DNA of 13,248 nt. Source: an uncultured Pseudomonadota bacterium (GTDB taxonomy: Bacteria; Pseudomonadota; Gammaproteobacteria; Methylococcales; Methylomonadaceae). The DNA lies in assembly GCA_903953455.1 (NCBI GenBank), contig CAJBJW010000270.1, forward strand, positions 1 to 13,248. The letters run 5' to 3'. The position numbers and the translations under genes are program-made. The notes beneath the pieces were generated by a model. That model saw nothing but the letters and a program-made list of their open reading frames with translations. It was not told the DNA's origin and did no database searches. This document shows positions 6,338 to 13,248 of this stretch, piece after piece (position 1 is the stretch's first letter; each line of letters begins with the position of its first letter).

Positions 6338-8224
6338 TTAGTTTTTTGCAATAATGTGATAGATTTTTAGCATATCTGTTTTGCCTTTGAGTAAGCATTC
6401 ACCGACTACTTCAGTTTGATAGTTATCTTGTACATAATGGTGAGTTAAATTACCGATGAGAATGCGACAAGGATGATCGCGTGTTGGCGTGGCGATAGTT
6501 TTATCAAAACTTTCAAGACGTGATGCTGTATTCACTGTGTCACCGATAACGGTGTATTCCATGCGCTGTGAACTACCAAAACTTCCTGCTACCACCGTCC
6601 CCGTAAAAATACCCGTGCGCATGGTGACCGTTGGAAGACCTTGTGCTTCCCATTTTTGATTGAGCTCGCCTAGTTTGTGACCGAATTCAATGGCGCAGGC
6701 AACCGCTTGTTTTGCATCGTTTGCTATAGCTTCTTCGGTTTCACGTTTAACGGGAACACCGAAAATAGCCATAATCGCATCACCGATATATTTATCAATC
6801 ATGCCGCCGTGTGCCATCACTAATTGACTCATTTCTTCCATATATTCATTGAGCCAGTTCATTAATACTAATGGCTCCATGTGTTCTGAAATAGTTGTAA
6901 AATTAGATAAATCGGTAAATAAAATAGTTGCGGTTACCGTATCGGGTTGAATACCATCTTTACTGAAAAATTGTTCACGCACTTCCCATAAATGTGAAGC
7001 AACTTCTGCTGAAACGTGACGTTCAAATAATTTCATTAATTGACCACGTTCTGCTCGCGTTTGTGTGAAAAAATAAAACACACTGACAAACAAAGCACAA
7101 ATCCAGCCAAGTAAGGGGGCAATGAGTGGTAACCACCATCCTTGATTGAGTAAGAAAATATTACTGCCTAGAAGGACAGTAAATTCAATTAACATTAAAA
7201 CGAAGAAAAGGATGCCACCTCGATACAGCCCTGCAAATGAGCCAATTAAACACCAAAATAATAACCATCCATATTCTGCATTATCAGATATGGCGCGGAG
7301 AGGTTGTTTTTGTTTCGTCGCCATATTAAGAATTTGGCTAATAAAATAGCCATGATATTCAATTCCAAAGCGAGTAACTTCATTTGGTAAAAGCCAATAA
7401 TCTTGAAGACTGGGCGCCATCGCACCAAATAATACGATTTTATTTTTTAATGCATCGGCCGGGACTTTATTATCAAGCAAATCCGATAAAGTATAAATAC
7501 TAAATGACTGAGGTAGCGCGGGATAGTCGAGCATAATTTGGTATCCGCCTGTATCCGCCTCATGATACCCCCCAAAATTTGAATCAATTTTTGGAACACT
7601 TACGCCATTGATATTGAGTGTTTGCTGATCATCTAATTGAACAGCCATATTTTCATTAGCCAGATAGTAAACAGATAATAATAGCGGAAAAGAATAGTAG
7701 CTAGTGCCATTTACATCTGAAAACAAAAGACCTCGACGAGCAACACCATCGGGATCTTCAAGAATATTATTAAAGGCTGTTCGTCCAATACTTCCTTCTA
7801 GTGCAGCAGGTGCAGCAACAAAATTCTGTTTTTGATCACCGCCAAAAAATATCCAGACAATATTTTCATATTTTTTTAAAATATTACTTAAATTATCTGA
7901 ACCAGGTGGCGTAGGGATATCTCTATATTTATCTACCCCTATCACTCGAGCACCTGCGTCTTCTACTTTTTGCAGAGCGTCAGCAAACACCTGATCAGAA
8001 AGAGGATGCCCAAAACGACGAATATCAGGTTCTGTTTCACTAATGATTACAATACGTTTATCAATCATTTCCAAAGGGCGCTCAGATAAAAATTTATCAA
8101 AAACGCGTAATTCTAAGCCCTCTACGAGATCAAGTGATTGCAGTCCAATAATGAGTAAAAACGAAACAAGTCCTAACGATACACAAACAACGATAGGATG
8201 ATTTAGCCATCTATTATTTGCCAC
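6338..8224 (-). CDS. CHASE2-domain class III adenylate cyclase
   Basis: A 628-residue membrane receptor that should make cAMP from ATP. Order: a membrane segment (about 9-30), an extracytoplasmic CHASE2 sensor (about 33-310), three membrane segments (about 316-334, 337-356, 364-386), a short linker and a cytoplasmic class III cyclase domain (about 428-600). Catalytic residues are complete: metal-binding Asp438 (LFTDLS) and Asp482 (YIGDA), adenine-selecting Lys478 with Thr558 in EYTVIGD, and transition-state Asn565 and Arg569 in VNTASR. A Lys/Thr pair is typical of class IIIb adenylate, rather than guanylate, cyclases. The start is a GTG at 8222-8224 lying inside the last codons of the DUF928 gene (11-bp overlap), with AGGA about 10 nt upstream; translation is probably coupled. 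The CHASE2 ligand is unknown; the DUF928 protein is a candidate partner. Confidence 0.93.
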   Translation of the reverse strand: MANNRWLNHPIVVCVSLGLVSFLLIIGLQSLDLVEGLELRVFDKFLSERPLEMIDKRIVIISETEPDIRRFGHPLSDQVFADALQKVEDAGARVIGVDKYRDIPTPPGSDNLSNILKKYENIVWIFFGGDQKQNFVAAPAALEGSIGRTAFNNILEDPDGVARRGLLFSDVNGTSYYSFPLLLSVYYLANENMAVQLDDQQTLNINGVSVPKIDSNFGGYHEADTGGYQIMLDYPALPQSFSIYTLSDLLDNKVPADALKNKIVLFGAMAPSLQDYWLLPNEVTRFGIEYHGYFISQILNMATKQKQPLRAISDNAEYGWLLFWCLIGSFAGLYRGGILFFVLMLIEFTVLLGSNIFLLNQGWWLPLIAPLLGWICALFVSVFYFFTQTRAERGQLMKLFERHVSAEVASHLWEVREQFFSKDGIQPDTVTATILFTDLSNFTTISEHMEPLVLMNWLNEYMEEMSQLVMAHGGMIDKYIGDAIMAIFGVPVKRETEEAIANDAKQAVACAIEFGHKLGELNQKWEAQGLPTVTMRTGIFTGTVVAGSFGSSQRMEYTVIGDTVNTASRLESFDKTIATPTRDHPCRILIGNLTHHYVQDNYQTEVVGECLLKGKTDMLKIYHIIAKN

Positions 8225-8813
8225 CTAGTGTAATTCCTGCTTGTTTTAAAAGATCCTGCACTTGAGATGATTTTTTTTCAGTAACATATTGCAGTGTATC
8301 GTACCAAAAACCAGCTTGCGCTAATTTAGCACCATCATTTAGGTCAATTGTGGTCGGATTTCTTCGAATAGGGACACTGATAAGAATATCTTTTCCGCGC
8401 TGTGTTGGATCAATGACCAGCGCAATTGACCAAAGATAGTCAGATCCTTCGGCTAGTTGTGCATTGAAGCTATTGAGTTTAATGGTTTGAATGCCGGCTT
8501 TTGTCACTGGGGGCAATGTTTCTTCTGCAATAACTTCACCGGTACTTTCGACAGAAAGTGAGAATTCAACGCTATAAGGCGCCGCTTCAGAAACGTACCA
8601 GTATAAATTAGGAGATGCCTGCGCAGTTAATCCCACTTGCCCAGTTGGCACCAATGCTTGAAGTTGAATTGACGTATTACTAATGCCTCGTGTTCCTCCG
8701 CCTCGTTGCGTGGTGGGTGCGCCAGTTGTTGGCGGTTTAAATAGAATAGGGGCGTCAGCTATAACTGCTGTTGATAAGAAAAAGCTAGATAGTAAAAGTA
8801 TAATTTTAGACAT
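8214..8813 (-). CDS. Secreted DUF928-domain protein
   Basis: A 199-residue exported protein with a Sec signal peptide (MSKIILLLSSFFLSTAVIA, likely cut before Asp20). The mature part matches the DUF928 layout: a Pro/Gly-rich segment ending in RGGGTRG (37-43), LQALVPTG (51-58), then LTAQASPNLYWYV (62-74), a beta-rich middle, IRRNP (149-153) and a C-terminal helical part containing GFWYDTL (168-174). Function of DUF928 is not established; such genes are, from memory, often found near CHASE2 or CHAT-domain genes in cyanobacteria and sulfur bacteria. Its stop overlaps the GTG start of the CHASE2 cyclase, so both are made together and both face the periplasm. A role in presenting or modulating the CHASE2 signal is an inference. 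The ATG lacks a clear ribosome binding site. Confidence 0.85.
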   Translation of the reverse strand: MSKIILLLSSFFLSTAVIADAPILFKPPTTGAPTTQRGGGTRGISNTSIQLQALVPTGQVGLTAQASPNLYWYVSEAAPYSVEFSLSVESTGEVIAEETLPPVTKAGIQTIKLNSFNAQLAEGSDYLWSIALVIDPTQRGKDILISVPIRRNPTTIDLNDGAKLAQAGFWYDTLQYVTEKKSSQVQDLLKQAGITLGGK

Positions 8814-9233
8814 GGCTTTTTTAAGTGTTAGTATTGAATAAATAAAACCATTTTAATTTAATGGCTAATAATTAAAACACTATGTTTTTTATATTCATAG
8901 TGTGGGGTTTTTCGCTATTCTGATACTGACATTTCATTCTGTCAAATATTACGTTTTGAATAGCATAAAAATAATATTGCTTTCAATACTGGAAGTGACG
9001 AAATCATAGTAAACTGTTAAAAAAAGAAAGTTTCATTGCAAATGTGATGTGCAGTTTCAACAGAATTGTGATCTGAATACCCTGAACTTAATGTGTTATT
9101 GATTGATTTAAGCGTTAAGATTTGGAATAAGGTTGCATTGCTATGCGTCTATAAAATGTGATTCATAGCTAGAAAATGCTTTTATTGATTTTAAATTGCT
9201 GATTTTATTTTCAGCGAAGGAGTAGGGCGAGTA
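8814..9233. promoter_or_regulatory. 420-bp divergent gap between the DUF928 and DUF1566 genes
   Basis: No convincing gene is seen here. Both flanking genes read outward, so promoters for both should lie inside. Visible elements are a hairpin at 8877-8903, an inverted repeat TGACA/TGTCA (8927-8931 and 8940-8944), three copies of TGTGAT (9043, 9067, 9157), which is the left half of a CRP site, and a 6-bp inverted repeat GCTATG/CATAGC (9140-9145 and 9164-9169) flanking TATAAAAT. No -35/-10 pair with standard spacing stands out. Confidence 0.4.
8877..8903. terminator. Hairpin with T-rich flanks upstream of the DUF928 gene
   Basis: ACACTATG (8877-8884) pairs with CATAGTGT (8896-8903) across an 11-nt loop. 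On the minus strand the stem runs straight into TTTTAATTATT; on the plus strand it is followed by GGGGTTTTTC. Either face resembles a weak terminator. It lies 63 bp upstream of the DUF928 start, so in that direction it would be a leader attenuator or an operator rather than a gene end. Confidence 0.35.
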
Positions 9234-9872
9234 ATGAAAAAATCTATTTTGATGATTGCATTTTGTGGTTTTATTTTAGTAGGTCTATCCTATGAAATAA
9301 TGAATGATAAACATGAATCCATCTCCAACGACGAGAATATAAAGCAAGCTCAAGAGCAAGTCGCGCAGAAACAAGTTATTGAAGAGGTTGAAAGTCAGAT
9401 TAAACCCAGTATTGCAGATGAAAATTCTGATGAATTCATTGATAACAAAAATGGAACGGTAACATTTAAAAACAACGGTTTGATGTGGCAGCGTTGCGCT
9501 GTCGGTCAAGTTTGGAATGGACTTACTTGCGATGGGGATGCGGAAAAATTCACATGGTATAGCGCAATGAAATTAACAAGTCATTTTGCGGGCTATGATA
9601 ATTGGCGATTACCCACACAAATAGAATTAATGACGCTTGTACTTTGCGTTGATGGGCAATATGACACGAAAAAAGCCAAGTGTATAAATAACGCACCAGT
9701 GGAAAAACCTAACATTAATACAATATTATTTTCCAATACGCAAAGTTTGTGGTTTTGGACGTCTTCACCCTATGTTTATAGCAATCATTACGCTTGGTAT
9801 GTTGATTTTAATCAAGGTCATACCAATTACAATGATAAAAATGCTTATATGAATGTTCGTTTGGTTAGATAA
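9234..9872 (+). CDS. Membrane-anchored DUF1566 (Lcl-like) protein
   Basis: A 212-residue exported protein. Residues 5-21 are a hydrophobic signal or anchor, 33-57 a charged, Gln/Glu-rich probable helix, and 67-212 a DUF1566 domain, a C-type-lectin-like fold seen in Lcl and many surface proteins. Family landmarks are NGTVTFKNNGLMWQRC (73-88), NWRLPTQIEL (123-132), LWFWTSSPY (172-180), AWYVDFNQG (187-195) and the terminal VRLVR. Four cysteines in the domain (88, 99, 138, 150) suit disulfides. It is likely displayed in the periplasm or at the surface; binding to a partner or matrix is the family expectation, without a known ligand. AAGGAG stands about 12 nt before the ATG. Its nearest plus-strand neighbour is 326 bp away, so it is probably transcribed alone. 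Confidence 0.85.
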   Translation: MKKSILMIAFCGFILVGLSYEIMNDKHESISNDENIKQAQEQVAQKQVIEEVESQIKPSIADENSDEFIDNKNGTVTFKNNGLMWQRCAVGQVWNGLTCDGDAEKFTWYSAMKLTSHFAGYDNWRLPTQIELMTLVLCVDGQYDTKKAKCINNAPVEKPNINTILFSNTQSLWFWTSSPYVYSNHYAWYVDFNQGHTNYNDKNAYMNVRLVR

Positions 9873-10198
9873 CGCAGATATCATGCACATTTGAAATTAT
9901 ATTTTCAAAATACAATCAACTATCGCGTCATATATTAACATTCATGCCTTCCACACTAGTCTGCGCCGCTTTAGGCATAATCTCTTTTTCAAAATTTAGC
10001 TATAATATTTAAACTCATTTATAATGTGGTATTAATGTCGCAATAAGTTTGTATTTATTTCTGAATAATGAATGCTTTTTACATGGTTAATGAAAATAAA
10101 CCCTCTTAAAGTTAGATATTTAGATTAAATAATAAGAAATTAGTGGCTTATCGTGTACTTAAATTAAAGTATATTTCATATTCAAGAGAGGGATGATC
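9873..10198. promoter_or_regulatory. 326-bp gap before iscR
   Basis: It should hold the end of the DUF1566 transcript and the iscR promoter. ATGCCT (9944-9949) and AGGCAT (9973-9978) form a 6-bp stem with a 23-nt loop followed by AATCTCTTTTTC, a possible weak terminator. Two TATAAT hexamers (10001-10006 and 10020-10025) lack good -35 partners. A near-palindrome TACTT-N6-AAGTA (10156-10171) lies about 28 bp before the iscR start. No match to the E. coli type 1 or type 2 IscR site was seen. Confidence 0.35.
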
Positions 10199-10672
10199 AT
10201 GCGTTTAACAAGTCGAAGTCGCTATGCAGTAACGGCTATGTTGGATTTAGCAATAAATACGAAAGAAGAAGACACAATCACATTGGCGGTCATTGCTAGT
10301 AGGCATGAAATTTCATTGTCGTACCTAGAACAGTTATTTGCACTTTTACGTAAAGCAAATTTGGTCGTCGGGGTACGTGGACCGGGTGGTGGATATAAAC
10401 TACATAGATCTGCAGAAAAAATAACGATTTCTATGATTATTCATGCCGTCAATGAGCCAATTGATTCAACTAACTGTGGGGGAAAAGCCGATTGTCTCCA
10501 TGATGGTCCTTGTATAGCTCATTATTTATGGATGGATTTGAATGATGAGGTTGAAGGCTATTTCTCAAAAATTACACTTGCTGATGCAATAGCGCAACGC
10601 GATGAAGTGCGTAAGATGAAAAAAGATAATGAACATACCTTGGTTTTTAAACAAATAATTCAAAATAGCTAA
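10199..10672 (+). CDS. iscR: IscR-class Rrf2 family iron-sulfur regulator
   Basis: A 157-residue dimeric transcription factor that senses a [2Fe-2S] cluster. The N-terminal winged helix-turn-helix (about 1-80) carries MRLTSRSRYAVTAML, ISLSYLEQLF and VRGPGGGYKL, almost identical to E. coli IscR. The cluster ligands are conserved with the right spacing: Cys93, Cys99, Cys105 and His108 (STNCGGKADC, then GPCIAH), against Cys92, 98, 104 and His107 in E. coli. I start at the ATG at 10199 because IscR proteins begin MRLTS and GAGAGG is then 7 nt upstream; the ATG at 10193 abuts that site. No iscSUA genes follow, unlike the classic operon; hypF is next, 234 bp on. In E. coli IscR also represses hydrogenase genes, so regulation of the hyp region is possible. 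A second IscR-like paralogue rather than the main IscR cannot be excluded. Confidence 0.88.
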   Translation: MRLTSRSRYAVTAMLDLAINTKEEDTITLAVIASRHEISLSYLEQLFALLRKANLVVGVRGPGGGYKLHRSAEKITISMIIHAVNEPIDSTNCGGKADCLHDGPCIAHYLWMDLNDEVEGYFSKITLADAIAQRDEVRKMKKDNEHTLVFKQIIQNS

Positions 10673-10692
10673 TCAATTGCTGTTACATAGTC

Positions 10693-10715
10693 ATTTTCTG
10701 AAAAGTTTAGAAAAT
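10693..10715 (+). other. AT-rich stem-loop after iscR
   Basis: ATTTTCT (10693-10699) and AGAAAAT (10709-10715) form a perfect 7-bp stem with a 9-nt loop, 20 bp after the iscR stop. It is followed by AGGGGTTATTAAAATTTT, not a clean T-tract. It is the only hairpin candidate for an iscR terminator here, and a weak one, so iscR and hypF may be partly cotranscribed. Confidence 0.25.
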
Positions 10716-10835
10716 AGGGGTTATTAAAATTTTACCATTCTCGTATCTTACTCATTCCTAAATGCCAATACGTAAATAACAGATTAAAAAAATTTTATAA
10801 AACAAAAAGTTAAATCGGTCTGGGAAATTTTACAA

Positions 10836-10907
10836 ATGAACACGGTATTTGGAGGGGGACGCATTATGGATTGGTCAGTTGGTGAGAAATTGCTTTGTAT
10901 TTGTTGA
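10836..10907 (+). CDS. Possible short leader ORF overlapping the hypF start
   Basis: From the ATG at 10866 a 13-codon frame encodes MDWSVGEKLLCIC and stops with TGA at 10905-10907. The A of that stop is the first base of the likely hypF ATG (TGATG). GGAGGGGG lies 7 nt before the 10866 ATG and is the strongest ribosome binding site in the window. An in-frame ATG at 10836 would extend it to 23 codons (adding MNTVFGGGRI), but its own site is poor. It looks like a leader peptide coupling ribosomes into hypF, which has no good site of its own. Alternatives are a remnant of an older gene, or a decoy if hypF starts at the TTG at 10895. Confidence 0.4.
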   Translation: MNTVFGGGRIMDWSVGEKLLCIC

Positions 10908-13225
10908 TGTTAGGAAAAGAAATTCGAGTTCGAGGCATTGTTCAAGGTGTTGGTTTTAGACCAGCTATTTGGCATCTTGCCAAAAAATTTCAGTTGACCG
11001 GTGAAGTATGGAACGATGGACTAGGTGTTGTCATTCAAGTCGTAGGAGATAAAGATAACATTAATGCCTTTATAGACCAAATTCCACTTCAACTTCCTCC
11101 GCTTGCAAAAGTGAACAGTATCGAGGTTCAAGCATTTCTTCAAAAACGCCACATAGAAGGCTTTCACATTGTTGCTAGTCAACATAATCGCATTGAAACA
11201 TCTATCGCTGCTGATGCGGCGACTTGCAAAGATTGTTTAGCAGACATTGCTGATCCACATAATCGTCGTTATCGCTACCCATTTACGAATTGTACACATT
11301 GTGGTCCACGTCTATCGATAATCCAAGATCTACCTTACGATCGCGCCAATACGAGCATGGCCACATTTACCATGTGCTCGCCATGCCAACAAGAATATGA
11401 GGATCCAAGCAATCGACGTTTTCATGCGCAGGCTAATTGTTGTTCGAGTTGTGGGCCCAAAGTGTGGCTAGAAGATAACAAAGGGCAACCATTAGTGTGT
11501 GGCGATATGTTTAAACATGCTGCTGAATTGATTAAAAATGGCTATATCGTTGCTATTAAAGGCATTGGCGGTTTTCATCTTGCTTGTCTTGCGACGGATG
11601 AAAATGCAGTCAGCAGACTACGTGAAAGAAAACACCGCTACACTAAACCATTTGCTTTGATGGCGAGGGATGAAGAAGTCATTTCTCGTTATGCATATAT
11701 CAGTGAATTAGAAAAAAAAGCGTTGCATGATAAAAGTGCGCCAATTGTATTACTTACGGCGCAAGGCAATGATTTAGCATCAAACATTGCTCTAAACGAT
11801 AACAAATTCGGTTTTATCCTACCTTATACTCCGCTACACACTTTATTATTGCAGTATTTTGATATGCCTATTGTTTTTACATCAGGCAATATCAGTGATG
11901 AATCTCAATGTATAGATAATCATGATGCACGCGACAAACTCGCTACTATTGCTGATTTCTTCCTTTTTCACGACCGAGATATTATTAATCGACTTGACGA
12001 TTCAATCCTTCGAGAAATGGCAGGTAATATAAATATACTGCGTCGTGGACGTGGTTATGCACCCGAAAGTCTTTCTTTACCTCCCGGTTTTGAGAATGCA
12101 AATAATGTGTTAGCTATGGGGGCGGAACTTAAAAACAGTTTTTGTTTAATACAAAATGGCAAAGCTATCGTTTCCCCGTATATTGGGGATTTAGAAAAAG
12201 CCACAGTTCAACATGATTATCGTCACGCGATTGATTTTTATAAAAAATTATACCAATTTAAACCTAAAATCATTGCAACTGACTATCATGTAAACTATTT
12301 ATCTACGCAATATGGCCAGTTATTGGCTGAATTTGACGAGTTGTCAGTCATTCAAGTTCAGCATCATCATGCACATTTAGCCGCATGTTTAGCAGAATGG
12401 AATATACCTATGAATGCTCCACCTATGTTAGCAGCCATTTTTGATGGTTTGGGCGTAAATAGTGATAATACGTTATGGGGTGGGGAGTTTTTAGTGGGAG
12501 ATTATCAATCGTTTAGGCGACTAGGGCATTTTCAAAATATTGCTTTACCTGGTGGTACACAAGCCATGCGAGAACCTTGGCGAAATACCTATGCACAATT
12601 ACAGCATTATTTTGATATGGATCTATTACTGACCGATTATTCTGATTTAAAAATTATTGAGCTGCTGAAAACAAAGCCTTTAGCGACTTTAGAAAAAATG
12701 ATTCTCCAAAATATTAATTCGCCATTGAGCAGTTCTTGTGGACGCTGGTTTGATGCATTTGCCGCTGTACTGGGTTTACATAGTGAAAAAATTCAATATG
12801 AAGGTGAGGCAGCAATGGCACTTGAAGTGCTTGCTACAACAGTATTTTCGAGTGAGCAATCTTATTTACGTGCGTGGGCAATTGAAGACAATGAACACTT
12901 GTTAGTGTTAAATTGGAAGGGGCTATGGAGGGCAGTTCTGAGCGATCTCAGAAATGGCGTTGATAAAGCGAATATTGCCGCACGTATTCATCATAGTCTT
13001 GTTGATGCAACCGTTGAGGTTTTAACTACGCTTAGTCTTAAAACTGGTATAGATAATATCGTTTTAAGTGGTGGTGTATTTCAAAATAAATTGATATTGG
13101 AATCGGTTTCTTTGAAATTGCGGCAATGTAATAAAAACGTATTCTATCCTAAATATTATCCAATGAATGATGGTGGTTTAGCATTAGGGCAAGCTGTTAT
13201 TGCTACGGCATTAGGTATTCATTAA
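10907..13225 (+). CDS. hypF: Carbamoyltransferase HypF, [NiFe]-hydrogenase maturation
   Basis: Full-length HypF (772 residues from the ATG at 10907), which uses carbamoyl phosphate and ATP to carbamoylate the C-terminal cysteine of HypE, giving the CN ligands of the [NiFe] active site. Numbering from that ATG: acylphosphatase domain (about 4-90) with VRGIVQGVGFRP, catalytic Arg18 and Asn36; two zinc motifs, Cys107/110-x18-Cys129/132 and Cys157/160-x18-Cys179/182, with exact family spacing; YrdC-like adenylating domain (about 200-385); and Kae1-like domain (about 400-772) with HHHAH (486-490) and NDGG (754-757). No domain is broken. In-frame TTG 10895, with GGTGAG 8 nt upstream, would add four residues and is the alternative start. 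Other hyp and hydrogenase genes are not visible and may lie just to the right. A hydrogen-using host is implied. Confidence 0.95.
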   Translation: MLGKEIRVRGIVQGVGFRPAIWHLAKKFQLTGEVWNDGLGVVIQVVGDKDNINAFIDQIPLQLPPLAKVNSIEVQAFLQKRHIEGFHIVASQHNRIETSIAADAATCKDCLADIADPHNRRYRYPFTNCTHCGPRLSIIQDLPYDRANTSMATFTMCSPCQQEYEDPSNRRFHAQANCCSSCGPKVWLEDNKGQPLVCGDMFKHAAELIKNGYIVAIKGIGGFHLACLATDENAVSRLRERKHRYTKPFALMARDEEVISRYAYISELEKKALHDKSAPIVLLTAQGNDLASNIALNDNKFGFILPYTPLHTLLLQYFDMPIVFTSGNISDESQCIDNHDARDKLATIADFFLFHDRDIINRLDDSILREMAGNINILRRGRGYAPESLSLPPGFENANNVLAMGAELKNSFCLIQNGKAIVSPYIGDLEKATVQHDYRHAIDFYKKLYQFKPKIIATDYHVNYLSTQYGQLLAEFDELSVIQVQHHHAHLAACLAEWNIPMNAPPMLAAIFDGLGVNSDNTLWGGEFLVGDYQSFRRLGHFQNIALPGGTQAMREPWRNTYAQLQHYFDMDLLLTDYSDLKIIELLKTKPLATLEKMILQNINSPLSSSCGRWFDAFAAVLGLHSEKIQYEGEAAMALEVLATTVFSSEQSYLRAWAIEDNEHLLVLNWKGLWRAVLSDLRNGVDKANIAARIHHSLVDATVEVLTTLSLKTGIDNIVLSGGVFQNKLILESVSLKLRQCNKNVFYPKYYPMNDGGLALGQAVIATALGIH

Positions 13226-13248
13226 TCAAAATACTCAATAATGTATAA

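Noticed and set aside
7146..7428. Open frames on both strands inside the cyclase gene
   Set aside because: They lie wholly inside the membrane-segment part of a full-length, domain-complete cyclase and have low-quality, basic or aromatic translations typical of shadow frames.
9285..9509. Minus-strand 74-residue open frame opposite the DUF1566 gene
   Set aside because: Antisense to a gene with clear family motifs, and it has no supporting start signal.
9911..9978. Short peptides on both strands in the gap before iscR (MPKAAQTSVEGMNVNI on minus, MPSTLVCAALGIISF on plus)
   Set aside because: Each is under 25 codons, both frames arise from the same GC-richer patch, and neither has family support. 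A weak terminator hairpin explains the patch as well.
10193..10198. Upstream ATG for iscR
   Set aside because: It directly abuts the GAGAGG site and adds Met-Ile before the conserved MRLTS start; the ATG at 10199 has proper spacing.
10881..10893. Sigma-54-like GG/GC pair before hypF
   Set aside because: The spacing between GG and GC is 9 nt rather than the required 10, and it lies at the translation start, leaving no room for a leader.
1..13248. CRISPR array, insertion sequence or prophage
   Set aside because: No regularly spaced direct repeats, transposase, integrase or terminal inverted repeats were seen on reading both strands.

Overview
The window is AT-rich gammaproteobacterial-type chromosome with 12 complete genes, one gene tail at the left edge, and one possible leader ORF. 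The placement rests on an IscR-class Fe-S regulator very close to the E. coli protein, a YcgR-type PilZ protein, a FapA/DUF342 protein and a class IIIb adenylate cyclase with a CHASE2 sensor. CHASE2 cyclases, DUF928 and DUF1566 proteins are common in filamentous sulfur bacteria of the Beggiatoa/Thiothrix kind (recollection, not a search). A Thiotrichales-like host is therefore a reasonable but unproven guess. No insertion sequence, integrase, tRNA, rRNA or CRISPR array was seen.

Layout. Positions 1-157 hold the C-terminal end of an unrecognised plus-strand gene. It converges on a minus-strand aldo/keto reductase (197-1024). After a 242-bp divergent gap come a stand-alone receiver-domain response regulator (1267-1641) and a small secreted protein of unknown function (1718-2062). 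A perfect 11-bp inverted repeat at 2118-2147 separates these from a long run of minus-strand genes. In transcription order the run is a secreted DUF928 protein, the CHASE2 adenylate cyclase overlapping it, a secreted NucA/NUC1-type nuclease, a small ORF 4 nt behind it, FapA/DUF342, and a YcgR-like c-di-GMP receptor. A 420-bp divergent gap (8814-9233) leads to plus-strand genes: a membrane-anchored DUF1566 protein, an IscR-class regulator, and full-length HypF, the carbamoyltransferase that makes the CN ligands of [NiFe] hydrogenase.

Functional themes. (1) Second-messenger signalling: the cyclase has every catalytic residue expected for making cAMP, and the PilZ protein keeps both c-di-GMP-binding motifs but carries a roughly 70-residue charged helical insertion between them. 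(2) A nuclease with a closely coupled small ORF, which raises the possibility of a nuclease/inhibitor pair. (3) Iron-sulfur-responsive regulation beside hydrogenase maturation; hypF is preceded by a short ORF with a very strong ribosome binding site whose stop overlaps the likely hypF start (TGATG).

Three track-style starts were revised from the sequence: the small ORF begins at a GTG (5301), iscR at 10199, and hypF most likely at the ATG at 10907. No single clearly new system is proven here. The best candidates for something undescribed are the nuclease/small-ORF pair, the expanded PilZ protein beside FapA, and the hypF leader ORF.
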